A DNA stretch of 64,000 bases from an uncultured Lachnospiraceae bacterium (lineage in GTDB: Bacteria; Bacillota; Clostridia; Lachnospirales; Lachnospiraceae): contig CANQMR010000005.1 in assembly GCA_947625015.1 (NCBI GenBank), positions 1 to 64,000 on the forward strand. Direction: 5' to 3'. The notes below the pieces were generated by a model. It was given only the letters and a program-made list of their open reading frames with translations. It was not told where the DNA came from and ran no database searches. Position numbers and translations under genes: made by a program. Positions 25,512 through 34,757 of the stretch are shown here, piece after piece; positions within the stretch are counted from its first letter, which is position 1, and every line of letters begins with the position of its first letter.

Positions 25512-27023
25512 TTACTCGTAAATCAGACCTAAGAAGTCAAACTCGTCTCCTAATCCAGAGGATGTCGGGAAATTCTGTTTGCCGGGGCCGCTACTGGAAC
25601 CGGTTGTTCCACATGAAACCCACTGTTTCAAGATATCAGTTTCAGATGGATTATAATACATATAGCATACATGGGAGCCGTATCCTTCTACCCTAAACTG
25701 CTTGTATCTTGGAGCATATACGTTGAGTCCGTTTTTCAGCGGAAGGATCAACTCAGGTCTATACCGAGGATCAATTGGTATGTATGCAGTATCTTGTACC
25801 AGCATCTTCACGCCCGGACAATAGTATCTGGAAAGTGACATTCCTAAAATCGTGCCATACTGACAACCAAAGTAATTAAAAGTGAGTACCTGCCACAAAC
25901 TAAATGCCATCGGAGTAATGTTTCCATTTTGGACACAATCAGACGAGTACCAATTATAGCCCAGAAAATCTTTAAATACAATGTCAGGTCCTTGTGTCAG
26001 CAAGTCCTGCAAATATTCCTCACCGCCGTAATCCCTGAACAGCTTAATAGAGTTGTTGATGCAGGCCGGTTTTACCCTTGTCGTGCTTGCCAGTGTTTCT
26101 CCAGCGTACTGCAATGTGACTGTATAGCTTCCGGCTACCTTGTGCGGCACCGTTTCCTCGTCAACAGTGAAGAAATGCGGCAAACCGTTTTTACTCATGT
26201 ATACATCTGCGATTGCATTGGCGTAACTCGGTACAGAATAGATGGTTTGCTCTGATATATCGCTGGTTCCCAGCCAATCCCACAACTCTGCGGAACCGAA
26301 AGAAAGGGATACTTTGGAATAATCAATGGCAACGGTATCGTCAATGAACGCATATACCCCTTTTTTTCCTGACTGGCTCAAACGCATCAAATATACCTTA
26401 AACATTGTCTGTACGCCTTTTCCCTGTTCGTCCGCATAGGTATGCACGTCAAACACCTGACCGCCTGCCTTGACGATTTTGGAAGTTGCCCCAGCCGGTA
26501 GTTCGTGCTTGCACTTGTACTTCGCCAGTTCGTCCTCTTCCTCTTCGTCATCTTTGGAAGCTTTCTTTGTTTTGACCTTCTTCTTGCTGCTCCATGCTGT
26601 CCACTTGCTTTTCACCTTCACCCGCATCTGAATGTAATAGGTTGTATTCGCTTTCACCTTCCCGCTCTTAATTGTGAATTGATAACTGCCTTTCTTAGCG
26701 GTGGATTTGCTGAATTTGTAGGTTCTGGCTGACTTCATGTTCTTCTTGGTTGCTACCTTAATCTGTACATTTTTGAAAGAAGACTTCTTCTTGTTGCTGA
26801 CAGACCATTTAACGGTAACGCCCTTGGAAGAAACGGAAGTTTTCAGTGTACATTTATTGGAGGCAGAGCTGCCGAATTGTCTGATACTTTCTGCCGCCTG
26901 CGACTGGTTAATGCCGGTGATGATTGTTCCGGAGGCTCGTACTGATTTTGCAGGCTGTAAGAAGTTTCCCAAAAGAGCAACTAATACTATTGCTGTTGTA
27001 ATAATTGAAACTTTAATTTTCAT
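25512..27023 (-). CDS. Secreted Lys/Ser-rich protein of unknown function
   Basis: A 503-residue protein with a signal peptide (about 1-30, VRASG). A fibronectin type III-like segment follows (about 55-155: NKCTLKTSVSSKGVTVKWS through WTAWSSKKKVKTK), then a charged linker with DDEEEEDE. The C-terminal ~320 residues are a large domain that I do not recognise. No sortase motif or transmembrane tail is visible, so release into the medium or non-covalent wall binding is inferred. It has its own strong promoter and tandem terminators and is therefore a single-gene unit. Start: AAAGGAGGAATTTATT. Confidence 0.85.
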   Translation of the reverse strand: MKIKVSIITTAIVLVALLGNFLQPAKSVRASGTIITGINQSQAAESIRQFGSSASNKCTLKTSVSSKGVTVKWSVSNKKKSSFKNVQIKVATKKNMKSARTYKFSKSTAKKGSYQFTIKSGKVKANTTYYIQMRVKVKSKWTAWSSKKKVKTKKASKDDEEEEDELAKYKCKHELPAGATSKIVKAGGQVFDVHTYADEQGKGVQTMFKVYLMRLSQSGKKGVYAFIDDTVAIDYSKVSLSFGSAELWDWLGTSDISEQTIYSVPSYANAIADVYMSKNGLPHFFTVDEETVPHKVAGSYTVTLQYAGETLASTTRVKPACINNSIKLFRDYGGEEYLQDLLTQGPDIVFKDFLGYNWYSSDCVQNGNITPMAFSLWQVLTFNYFGCQYGTILGMSLSRYYCPGVKMLVQDTAYIPIDPRYRPELILPLKNGLNVYAPRYKQFRVEGYGSHVCYMYYNPSETDILKQWVSCGTTGSSSGPGKQNFPTSSGLGDEFDFLGLIYE

Positions 27024-27133
27024 AATAAATTCCTCCTTTACTTTAAAAGTTTTATTACAACTTTAATAAGGATATAGCATATTCGCACATAAAAAGTTTT
27101 TGCTAAATTTTCCCATTATGTTTCTATGTATAA

Positions 27134-27163
27134 AGTATACACCAAAGGAACATATTTCGTCAA
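27134..27163 (-). promoter_or_regulatory. Promoter of the secreted 503-aa gene
   Basis: TTGACG (27158-27163), 18-base spacer, TATACT (27134-27139) on the minus strand. It gives a leader of roughly 100 bases. The AT-rich leader shows no clear riboswitch fold by eye. Confidence 0.75.
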
Positions 27164-27219
27164 AGGGAAAAGAAACGGAGGGCAAAAAAGAAATGACAAG
27201 TCCATGTGACACAAGGAAC

Positions 27220-27257
27220 GAATCCCCCAACCGTATTGCCGTACAGTTGAGGGATTC
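27220..27257 (-). terminator. Long hairpin between two accessory genes
   Basis: On the minus strand GAATCCCTCAACTGTA pairs over 16 positions with TACGGTTGGGGGATTC (two G-U pairs). It lies about 60 bases past the stop of the membrane-protein gene. The minus-strand side has no U-run, while the plus side is T-rich but carries two mismatches, so the direction of termination is not settled. Confidence 0.5.
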
Positions 27258-27318
27258 TTCTTTTCTTTTATACTGGCAAAGCACCCAGTAGGTTAGTTGT
27301 TGTCTTTGTGGTCACTGT

Positions 27319-28143
27319 CTAACCATTTGATGATGTAGTGGAATCATCCAAAATTCCTTCTCCTAAACCGCTGGTATCCATCTGCTTTTGATTTTCCGCA
27401 TCCATTTCAGGGAAATCAAAAGGGCTACGGGTATCAGAATTACTTTCCTGACTATCCACATCTCCATTTTCAAAGACAGGAAGCGTATCGTTTGCCGCAG
27501 AGTTCTGGGGATTCCCCGCTCCGACAACATTTTGCGCCTTCGGCTGTCTATAGGCGGATATAATCGGAACCAATACCACTGCCGCGCTGATAAATGCAAG
27601 AATCAAACCAATTATGAGCATAGTCGGACCGGAACTGTAATCCTCGCATTGAATATAATAACTGAGGGCCGTTTTTGCTATCTCATCTTCCGTAAAGCCC
27701 ATATCTGCCATATAGTCATGCATATATCCTTTTGTTTCGCTGTCCATGCCGATAACCCGGCCTTTAAAATGTACGGCGGAAGGCATACCGCCGCCGCTCA
27801 TATAATCAAAGGAATCCGCTGTCTGGGTATCTAACTGGTCCTGCATATCTACGGTGTTATTTAAAAATCCCATATATTCCGCATCTCCTACCGGAATCAG
27901 ATATGTATATCTGGAATTTCCCGTTTTTACCCCGTTTCTTGTAGTGTAATTTTCCGCAAAGGGACCTAAATTAACATAGAGATCCCCCTCAACAATCAGA
28001 TTTTTCTTTACCTCTTCTGCTTTTAATACCGCAAAATCCACCGGCGTCTTATGTCCCCGGGCTGTATCAGTGGCTCCTGTACAAATCAAAATGACGCCGA
28101 CAACAAACAGTACGCCAAAAAGTCTTTTTACTCTTCCGTTCAT
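27319..28143 (-). CDS. Membrane protein of unknown function (two TM helices)
   Basis: A 274-residue protein with a transmembrane helix near the N-terminus (LFGVLFVVGVILICTGA) and another around residues 175-197 (TMLIIGLILAFISAAVVLVPII). They enclose an extracellular domain of about 145 residues. The C-terminal ~75 residues are cytoplasmic, acidic and Ser/Asn-rich. The ATG at 28143 is chosen because GAGGGAGAGAAGG precedes it; an in-frame start 57 bases upstream has no site. I do not recognise the family with confidence. It lies after the DAHP synthase gene and ends before the long hairpin. Confidence 0.8.
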   Translation of the reverse strand: MNGRVKRLFGVLFVVGVILICTGATDTARGHKTPVDFAVLKAEEVKKNLIVEGDLYVNLGPFAENYTTRNGVKTGNSRYTYLIPVGDAEYMGFLNNTVDMQDQLDTQTADSFDYMSGGGMPSAVHFKGRVIGMDSETKGYMHDYMADMGFTEDEIAKTALSYYIQCEDYSSGPTMLIIGLILAFISAAVVLVPIISAYRQPKAQNVVGAGNPQNSAANDTLPVFENGDVDSQESNSDTRSPFDFPEMDAENQKQMDTSGLGEGILDDSTTSSNG

Positions 28144-28228
28144 CCTTCTCTCCCTCTCATATTCTATATAGGAATTGGCGTTTTGCGAAACGCTTATCAA
28201 CCTGTGTTATTCTATGCAAAACAATTAC

Positions 28229-29260
28229 CTATAACAGCTCTGCTATCTCCAAAAGCAGACGCTCGGATTTTTCCCAGCCCAAGCATGGATCCGTAATGGA
28301 TTTGCCGTAGCAGCCGCCGCCTACCGGCTGGTTGCCATCTTCAATATAGCTTTCTACCATGACGCCTTTTACCAGCTTGGCAATCTCATTGCTGTGGCGC
28401 ATACTGTGCAGAATCTCCTTCACGATACGGGGCTGCTCGTTCCATTTCTTGCCGGAATTATTATGGTTGGCGTCTACAATGACTGCCGGATTCTTGAGCG
28501 TGGAAAACTTCTCGTACGCCTCATGCAGCAAAATTAAATCCTCGTAATGATAATTGGGAACCGATACTCCATGACGGTTCAGGGAACCCCTTAAAATACA
28601 ATGCGTAAGCGGGTTGCCGTCAGACTTTACCTCCCAGCCTGCGGTCATAAAGGTATGTTTGGACTGGCCTGCAATACAGGAGTTCATCATAACAGAATAA
28701 TCTCCTGAGGTTGGATTCTTCATGCCGACCGGCACATCAATACCGGAGGCAATCAGGCGGTGGGACTGGTTCTCAACGGAACGGGCGCCCACTGCAACAT
28801 ACGACAAAATATCTGACATATACGGCCAGTTATCCGAATAAAGCATCTCGTCAGCCGCCGTTAAATGTGTCTCGGCAATGGCGTCGATATGCATCTTACG
28901 GATTGCCTTCAAGCCCTCGATAAAGTTCGGTTTTTCCTCCGGATTGGGCTGGTGCAGCATACCCTTGTAGCCGGAACCGTTGGTACGGGGCTTATTGGTA
29001 TAGATTCTGGGAATAATGATAACCTTATCCTTAATTTTCTCCTGTACCCCGGCAAGGCGGTCAATATAATCCAATACCGCATCCTCGTTATCCGCAGAGC
29101 AGGGGCCAATAATAACCAAAAACTTATCCGATTCTCCGGTAAACACCCCGGCAATCTCCTGATCCCGTTCTTCCTTTACCTTCTGCAACTCCTTGCTCAT
29201 CGGAAACAATTCTTTAATCTCTTCTGCTGAGGGAACCTCAGAAATATAATGTAAACCCAT
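28229..29260 (-). CDS. 3-deoxy-7-phosphoheptulonate synthase, class I
   Basis: A 343-residue DAHP synthase that condenses phosphoenolpyruvate and erythrose-4-phosphate, the first step of the shikimate pathway. Motifs include GPCSADNEDAVLDYIDRL, PRTNGSGYKGM, SGDYSVMMNSC, VDANHNNSGKKW and the C-terminal DPCLGW. It is the AroF/G/H-type catalytic core. The ATG at 29260 follows AAAGGAGATTTTGAAG and replaces an upstream in-frame start. No other shikimate genes are in the window; a promoter overlaps the preceding gene's stop. Confidence 0.95.
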   Translation of the reverse strand: MGLHYISEVPSAEEIKELFPMSKELQKVKEERDQEIAGVFTGESDKFLVIIGPCSADNEDAVLDYIDRLAGVQEKIKDKVIIIPRIYTNKPRTNGSGYKGMLHQPNPEEKPNFIEGLKAIRKMHIDAIAETHLTAADEMLYSDNWPYMSDILSYVAVGARSVENQSHRLIASGIDVPVGMKNPTSGDYSVMMNSCIAGQSKHTFMTAGWEVKSDGNPLTHCILRGSLNRHGVSVPNYHYEDLILLHEAYEKFSTLKNPAVIVDANHNNSGKKWNEQPRIVKEILHSMRHSNEIAKLVKGVMVESYIEDGNQPVGGGCYGKSITDPCLGWEKSERLLLEIAELL

Positions 29261-29330
29261 CTTCAAAATCTCCTTTAGTATTATAAAATCCAGTTTATCT
29301 GCGGCCATCTGACTTACAGCCACGCTTGAC

Positions 29331-29359
29331 AGTTTATCACTTTACAGTAAAATAGTCAA
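29331..29359 (-). promoter_or_regulatory. Promoter for the DAHP synthase gene
   Basis: TTGACT (29354-29359), 17-base spacer, TAAACT (29331-29336) on the minus strand. It overlaps the last codons and stop of the upstream carboxypeptidase gene and leaves a leader of about 65 bases, in which no T-box is seen. Confidence 0.65.
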
Positions 29360-30626
29360 CCTGAAAATAGCGGGACAGCACCTTCTTTAATATGTATGCA
29401 TAAGTGATTTTCGTCCTGCTCTCCCGGCTGTATAAAGGCAATACCTGATAAACCTGGTCGTTAATGCTAATCGTAATCTTGCCAAGCGTCTCATCCTGCT
29501 TAACCGGGGCGGTCAAATTTGCCGGAAGCTCAATGTCATAACTCACCTTTTCGTCTTCCCGAAGAAGCAGGGAAACAGAATCCTTTACATAGGGCGTCAC
29601 CGGTTTTCCCTCAATGCTGTCCACCACAGGAATCTGCTGAAATGTGGTTCCGACAGCTAAAATCTCCTTCATGTTATACTGCGTGACGCCATAATCCATA
29701 AGCCTTGCTGTATCCTTCCACTTATAGGCCTTGTGGGGCGGCCAGCCGCAGGCTAACACTACGCTGACAAACTGTTTCCCCTCCCGGCTGACTGCTCCTA
29801 CAAAGCAGTACCCCGCATTTCCGGTAAATCCGGTTTTAATGCCGATTGCGCCCTCATAGGAATTTAAGAAACGATCCTTATTGTTGACGGTAAAACTCCT
29901 TTTCCCGCCCTGTTCATGAAAGCTGTACGAGGGAGTCTGCACAATCTCAAGAAACCGGGGATTTTCAATGGCATAGCTGGCAATAAGGGCTAAGTCATAG
30001 GCTGTGGTATAGTGATTGGGCGCATCCAACCCATTGGGCGTGACAAAATTTGTGTTATACGCCCCTAATTCCTTTGCCTTTTCATTCATCATGGCCGCAA
30101 AGCCCTCCACAGAACCTCCCACATGCTCTGCAATGGCCACAGCCGTATCGTTATGGGATTCCAACATCAGGGAATAGAACAAATCCCCAAGCCGATACTG
30201 CTCCCCGGCTCTTATGTTTAACTGTACATCCGGCATAGACGCCGCATAAGAGGAAACCGTTACAATATCTTCCGGATTTGCATTTTCCAAAGCAACTAAC
30301 AACGTCATAATTTTAGTCGTGCTTGCCATGGGAACTTTTTCATACCCGGCTTTTTCAAATAATACCCGGCGGTTTGCAGCGTCCATCAAAAGCGCATAAC
30401 GGGCGTTTAACTGGCTTAAGGAGGAAATATCGGCCGCCGTTTCCACAGTCTGTTCGCCGGTTCCTCCCTGCTCTAAATGATACGAGGAAACCTCCCGCAT
30501 ATTCTGTTTTAATAACCCCTGCTCCATATGGTTCAAAAAAAGACAGGAACCGGCTAACAGGGCGGCAAAACCCCAGATAAAGCCGGAATCCCGGAATCGT
30601 TTAGAAAGAAAATGAAAAAATGACAT
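29337..30626 (-). CDS. D-alanyl-D-alanine carboxypeptidase, S11 family (second copy)
   Basis: A 429-residue DacF-like penicillin-binding protein. It has an N-terminal membrane helix or signal (GFAALLAGSCLFLNH), then an S11 domain with STTK (about residue 101), SHND and KTGFTG motifs, and a C-terminal domain. It follows scpB by about 70 bases. In other Firmicutes dacF lies near sporulation genes and trims spore or mother-cell peptidoglycan; that role is possible here as spoIVA is close, but is not shown. It differs clearly from the 20.4-21.7 kb copy. Confidence 0.92.
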   Translation of the reverse strand: MSFFHFLSKRFRDSGFIWGFAALLAGSCLFLNHMEQGLLKQNMREVSSYHLEQGGTGEQTVETAADISSLSQLNARYALLMDAANRRVLFEKAGYEKVPMASTTKIMTLLVALENANPEDIVTVSSYAASMPDVQLNIRAGEQYRLGDLFYSLMLESHNDTAVAIAEHVGGSVEGFAAMMNEKAKELGAYNTNFVTPNGLDAPNHYTTAYDLALIASYAIENPRFLEIVQTPSYSFHEQGGKRSFTVNNKDRFLNSYEGAIGIKTGFTGNAGYCFVGAVSREGKQFVSVVLACGWPPHKAYKWKDTARLMDYGVTQYNMKEILAVGTTFQQIPVVDSIEGKPVTPYVKDSVSLLLREDEKVSYDIELPANLTAPVKQDETLGKITISINDQVYQVLPLYSRESRTKITYAYILKKVLSRYFQVDYFTVK

Positions 30627-30695
30627 AATCCCACACTTGTACTTTATCTATACAAGTATATGAACCTGTCATTTTCTTTATCCCTATAACCTGGC

Positions 30696-31280
30696 TCAAT
30701 CCTTTACCGGTGCGAAAGTAAGCTGGGCCTCCTCCATGGCCTGCTGCTTAAAATCTTCAATCTTATCGGGCGTAATTAAAGGCAGCTCGTCCGTAGACTG
30801 CACTCCAAAACTTCTCAAGAAATCATCTGTGGTGCCAAAGAGAATCGGTTTGCCTACCGCATCCAACCGGCCCACTTCGTGAATCAGATTATACTCCACT
30901 AACTTATTGACCGCATGGACGCAGGACACTCCCCGGATTGCCTCAATCTCCTGTCTGGTAATCGGCTGCTTATATGCCACAATGGAAAGCGTCTCTAACA
31001 ACACATCGGTCAGAACATGCTTTTTCGGAATGTTGACGACCTTAATCAGAGTGTCGTAATAATCGGCTTTCGTACACATCTGAAATGAATCCTCTAATTC
31101 GATAATCCGCACACCCCGGTCAGCGCTGTCATACTTATCCATCATATTATGTACAATGCGCACTACGGTGTCCACATCTAATTCCAAGGCCTGGGCCAGC
31201 CGCTCCCGGTCTACTGCTTCCCCTACGGAAAACAGCACAGCTTCAATTTGTCCTTCAATCACACTGATATTCTGTTCCAT
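30696..31280 (-). CDS. scpB: SMC-ScpAB condensin subunit B
   Basis: A 194-residue two-winged-helix kite protein of the bacterial condensin. It has the typical IEAVLFSVGEAV start, the core ETLSIVAYKQPITRQEIEAIRGV and a C-terminal YGTTDDFL-like segment (FGTTDDFLRSFG). With ScpA and Smc it compacts and segregates chromosomes. It follows scpA by nine bases. Confidence 0.96.
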   Translation of the reverse strand: MEQNISVIEGQIEAVLFSVGEAVDRERLAQALELDVDTVVRIVHNMMDKYDSADRGVRIIELEDSFQMCTKADYYDTLIKVVNIPKKHVLTDVLLETLSIVAYKQPITRQEIEAIRGVSCVHAVNKLVEYNLIHEVGRLDAVGKPILFGTTDDFLRSFGVQSTDELPLITPDKIEDFKQQAMEEAQLTFAPVKD

Positions 31281-31289
31281 ACTCTACTC

Positions 31290-32069
31290 CTATATCTTTT
31301 CTACCTTCTCTGCCTGTTCTTCTATCTCATCTAAAGAATCAATCACAATCTCCCCGAAAATCTCCTCCTGCCGTATCGTTATTGATCCCATTTTCATCAA
31401 TTCCAGTATGGACATAAAGGTTACAATAATGCTCATCCGGCTGGGCTGGGACTCAAGCAGGGTGCGGAAATTAATGCCCTTTAAGCCCCGGACCTGCTCT
31501 CTGATCTGCACCATCCGGTCCTCAATGTTAATTTCCTCCTTCTCAATGGTGCCGAACTTAGAACGGATCGGATCTATCTTGTCCACCTGCCGCCGCATGA
31601 TGGACTGGAAAATATCATTTAACATGTTAAGCGTCATGCCGTCCACCAATACAGCCGGATCAATCTCCTCCCGGTATGCGGCCACCTCATCGGGTATCGT
31701 AGGCTTTTTGTAAAGGCTGTGGGAGGCGTCTAACTCCATATCCTTAAGCTCTAAGGCGGCATACTTGTACATCTTGTACTCCAAAAGCCGTCTTACCAGT
31801 TCTGCTCTCGGATCTTCCTCCTCTTCCTCCTCGGTTTCCTCCTTTGGCAGCAGCATCTTGGATTTAATCCGGATCAGGGTGGCGGCCATGACTAAAAATT
31901 CACTCATGACGTCCATGTCCTGTTCCTGCATCTGCTCCACATACGCTAAATACTGCTCGGTAATGGTCACAATGGGAATGTCGTAAATATCCACTTTATT
32001 CTTTTCGATTAAATGCAGCAAGAGATCCAGCGGTCCCTCAAATACCTGCAGCTTATATTCAATCTCCAT
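31290..32069 (-). CDS. scpA: SMC-ScpAB condensin subunit A (kleisin)
   Basis: A 259-residue kleisin that bridges the Smc heads and binds the ScpB dimer. The N-terminal FEGPLDLLLHLIEKNKVDIYD, the central acidic run (EETEEEEEEDPRAELVRRL) and the C-terminal winged helix are typical. It is separated from the upstream spoIVA gene by a terminator, so it probably has its own promoter. Confidence 0.97.
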   Translation of the reverse strand: MEIEYKLQVFEGPLDLLLHLIEKNKVDIYDIPIVTITEQYLAYVEQMQEQDMDVMSEFLVMAATLIRIKSKMLLPKEETEEEEEEDPRAELVRRLLEYKMYKYAALELKDMELDASHSLYKKPTIPDEVAAYREEIDPAVLVDGMTLNMLNDIFQSIMRRQVDKIDPIRSKFGTIEKEEINIEDRMVQIREQVRGLKGINFRTLLESQPSRMSIIVTFMSILELMKMGSITIRQEEIFGEIVIDSLDEIEEQAEKVEKI

Positions 32070-32111
32070 CTTTCTGGTATGATCCTTATCTTAAATATCT
32101 TTATCCTAAAA

Positions 32112-32141
32112 TAGGCCGCTCCCTAACCCGGAAACGACCTA
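32112..32141 (-). terminator. Terminator between spoIVA and scpA
   Basis: On the minus strand AGGTCGTTTCC pairs with GGGAGCGGCCT (three G-U pairs) and is followed by ATTTTAGG. It lies about 40 bases past the spoIVA stop. The G-U pairs exist only on the minus strand, which supports that direction. Confidence 0.6.
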
Positions 32142-32179
32142 CTCATTATATTATAAATTTTTCAAAAAGGCAAACATTA

Positions 32180-33655
32180 TCAGATAATGATAAAGACCAT
32201 GCCGCCGTTACTGTCATTGATGATTTTTTCCATCGTGTCCTGTAAGCGGATCTGGGAGTCGTCGTTAATCTTGTTCGACTTAGAAATCAGCCCTTCCTCC
32301 ACCATCTGCTCTACGGTTTTTCCAAAAATATTGATTTTCCACAATGCTTCCGGGGAAGTGGCAAGCTGCTCCTTCATGTTGGCAAGGAAATCCTTCGCCT
32401 GTTCCTCGGAACCTACAATGGGCGCAATCTCCGTTGTGACATTGGCCTTGATAAAATGTAAAGACGGCGCGTTAGCCTTAATCTTAATTCCATACTTGCT
32501 GCCATGCTTGATTAATTCCGGCTCCGCAATGGTAATATTTTCCTTTTCCGGCATGACCAGACCATACCCCTTCATGAGGACACTGTTCATGGCATCCGCC
32601 ACCCGTTCATATTCCCGCCGCTTTCCGGCTACCTCTTTTAACAGTGTTAAGAAATCATATTCATTTTCCACAGGCGCCCCTAACAGGCTGGTAAGCATTT
32701 CATAGTAATAATTTTCCGGAATGGAAATGTTAAGCCTCACCGTCCCGTCTTTTAAATTCAGGCTGGATAAGTAGACATCGCTGATATATTCGTTTTCCGG
32801 CTTGGGAATATCATATAGCTTCTTCATGCCGGCGGCCTCATCCATTACCTGTCTGGCATAATCCACCACAGCCTGCTTAATCGGGTGGGATGCGTCTAAT
32901 GTCTCCGCCCATTTGGGAATGAAAAAACCAATCTGGCTGACAGGAAACTCCAGCAATACATGTTTCAGAATCTCAATGATATCACTGCCCTTTAACTGGT
33001 CGCAGTTGACCGGCAGCACCCTGACGCCGTACTGGTTGGTTAGCTCCTCGGCTAAGTCCTTTGTCTCCCGGCTTTCCGGCTTGACGCTGTTGAGAATCAC
33101 GATAAAGGCTTTTCCTAACGCCTTCATCTCCTCGACTAACTCTTTTTCCACAGGGTAGAAGCTTTCCCGCTCAATCTCACCAAAGGAACCGTCCCCTGTG
33201 ATAATCAGGCCAATCGTGGCATGGTCCGTCATTACCTTTTTGGTGCCGATATGTGCCGCCTTGGTAAAGGGAATCTCATAGTCATACCATGGCGTCTTAA
33301 CTAAGCGCTCCCGTTCTTCCTCTAAATGGCCGCTGGCGCCATCTACCATATATCCCACGCAGTCCACCAGCCTTACATTTACATCTGCTTCCTTGTTCAG
33401 GGTGATCTTGGCTCCCTGCTTGGGAATAAATTTGGGCTCCGTCGTGGTAATGGTTCTGCCGGAACCGCTTTGCGGCAGCTCGTCAATCGTCCGCTCCTTT
33501 TCCGGTCCATCCTCCATCTGTGGAATCACCAGAGTTTCCATAAAACGCTTGATAAATGTGGATTTTCCGGTACGCACAGGCCCTACCACGCCTATGTACA
33601 TATCGCCGCCGGTGCGCTCTTTTATATCCTGATAGACATCAAACTGCTCCTTCAT
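32180..33655 (-). CDS. spoIVA: Stage IV sporulation protein A
   Basis: A 491-residue ATPase that polymerises on the forespore surface to form the basement layer of the spore coat. The Walker A motif GPVRTGKSTF (residues 25-34) and the long family-specific middle and C-terminal domains are present, ending in the hydrophobic GGMVFIII, which fits the usual membrane-targeting end. The ATG at 33655 follows AAGGAGGATTAT. It shows that the organism belongs to a spore-forming lineage. Expression under sigma-E is known for the family; a candidate site lies just upstream. Confidence 0.97.
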   Translation of the reverse strand: MKEQFDVYQDIKERTGGDMYIGVVGPVRTGKSTFIKRFMETLVIPQMEDGPEKERTIDELPQSGSGRTITTTEPKFIPKQGAKITLNKEADVNVRLVDCVGYMVDGASGHLEEERERLVKTPWYDYEIPFTKAAHIGTKKVMTDHATIGLIITGDGSFGEIERESFYPVEKELVEEMKALGKAFIVILNSVKPESRETKDLAEELTNQYGVRVLPVNCDQLKGSDIIEILKHVLLEFPVSQIGFFIPKWAETLDASHPIKQAVVDYARQVMDEAAGMKKLYDIPKPENEYISDVYLSSLNLKDGTVRLNISIPENYYYEMLTSLLGAPVENEYDFLTLLKEVAGKRREYERVADAMNSVLMKGYGLVMPEKENITIAEPELIKHGSKYGIKIKANAPSLHFIKANVTTEIAPIVGSEEQAKDFLANMKEQLATSPEALWKINIFGKTVEQMVEEGLISKSNKINDDSQIRLQDTMEKIINDSNGGMVFIII

Positions 33656-33699
33656 ATAATCCTCCTTAAAATATGGCATTATGCTGTTATCCTAAAAAG

Positions 33700-33728
33700 A
33701 ATATATGCGGGAATTTCTGATTATATGT
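33700..33728 (-). promoter_or_regulatory. Candidate sigma-E-type promoter for spoIVA
   Basis: On the minus strand CATATATT (33700-33707) resembles the sigma-E -10 (CATACAnT), and CATATAA-like sequence lies about 13 bases further upstream. It sits 45 bases before the spoIVA ATG in the short gap after gpsA. This is a weak match by eye. Confidence 0.35.
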
Positions 33729-34738
33729 CATTTCCACTCTAAATTTTCTGACTCAATGGTTCTATCCCGGACCAATAACTGCATGGAGGCTTCCCTGACA
33801 TTTACCCCCTCAAAGAGCACCCGGTTGACTGCCTCAACAATCGGCATCCTTACATTATATTTCTTAGCGAGCGCTAAAGCCGCCTTGGCAGAATACACGC
33901 CCTCCACTACCATTTTTACCTCGTCCATGGCCTCCTGGTAGGTTTTTCCCTGTCCCATCAAATAACCGGCATTCCGGTTTCTGGAATGTTTGGAGGTACA
34001 GGTCACAATCAAATCCCCAATGCCGGAAAGTCCGGCCAAAGTCTCAATATGGCCGCCCATAGCTGTCACCAGCCTGCTCATCTCCGCAATTCCTCTGGTC
34101 ATTAACGCCGCCTTGGTGTTATCCCCAAAGCCTAAACCGTCTACCATGCCGGCTGCCAGGGCAATCACATTTTTTAAGGAACCGCCTAACTCAATCCCGA
34201 TTACATCCGGGCTGGTATATACCCGGAACACCTCGTTCATAAAGGTATCCTGAATGGCTTCCGCCACTTCCCGGTCTTTCGAACCAGCAACTATCGTGGT
34301 AGGAATCTTCCGTCCCACCTCCTCGGCGTGGCTTGGGCCGGACAAAATGCCGATTCTTGCCTGGGGACATTCCTCCCCGATAATCTCCGTCATTGTCTTA
34401 TAGGTCTTATCCTCAATTCCCTTCGCCACATCTACGACAATCACGCCCCCGGCGATATATGCGGAAGCCTTTTTCATGGTCGTCCGGACAAAAGGCGACG
34501 GCACTGCGCAGACCGCCATGTCCTTACCGCTTAACGCCATTTCCATATCCGTCGTAAATTCCACAGTGCTGGGCACCATAACGCCCGGCAGTTTATCCCT
34601 CTGCTCCCGGTAATCTTTTAACATTAAAACCTCTTCCGGATCAATCGACCAGACGGTCACCTCATGCCCGTTATTGCTCAATAAAACCGCTAAAGCTGTT
34701 CCCCAGCTTCCCGCCCCTAAAATACAAATCTTTTTCAT
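33728..34738 (-). CDS. gpsA: Glycerol-3-phosphate dehydrogenase [NAD(P)+]
   Basis: A 336-residue dehydrogenase that reduces dihydroxyacetone phosphate to sn-glycerol-3-phosphate for phospholipids. The GAGSWGTALAVLLSNNGHEV nucleotide-binding motif, KGIE, the catalytic lysine in ELGGSLKNVIALAAG and the RNRNAGYLMGQG region are present. It follows plsY by about 20 bases, so the two early phospholipid steps are made together. Confidence 0.97.
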   Translation of the reverse strand: MKKICILGAGSWGTALAVLLSNNGHEVTVWSIDPEEVLMLKDYREQRDKLPGVMVPSTVEFTTDMEMALSGKDMAVCAVPSPFVRTTMKKASAYIAGGVIVVDVAKGIEDKTYKTMTEIIGEECPQARIGILSGPSHAEEVGRKIPTTIVAGSKDREVAEAIQDTFMNEVFRVYTSPDVIGIELGGSLKNVIALAAGMVDGLGFGDNTKAALMTRGIAEMSRLVTAMGGHIETLAGLSGIGDLIVTCTSKHSRNRNAGYLMGQGKTYQEAMDEVKMVVEGVYSAKAALALAKKYNVRMPIVEAVNRVLFEGVNVREASMQLLVRDRTIESENLEWK

Positions 34739-34757
34739 CGCAGAATCCTCCTAACCT

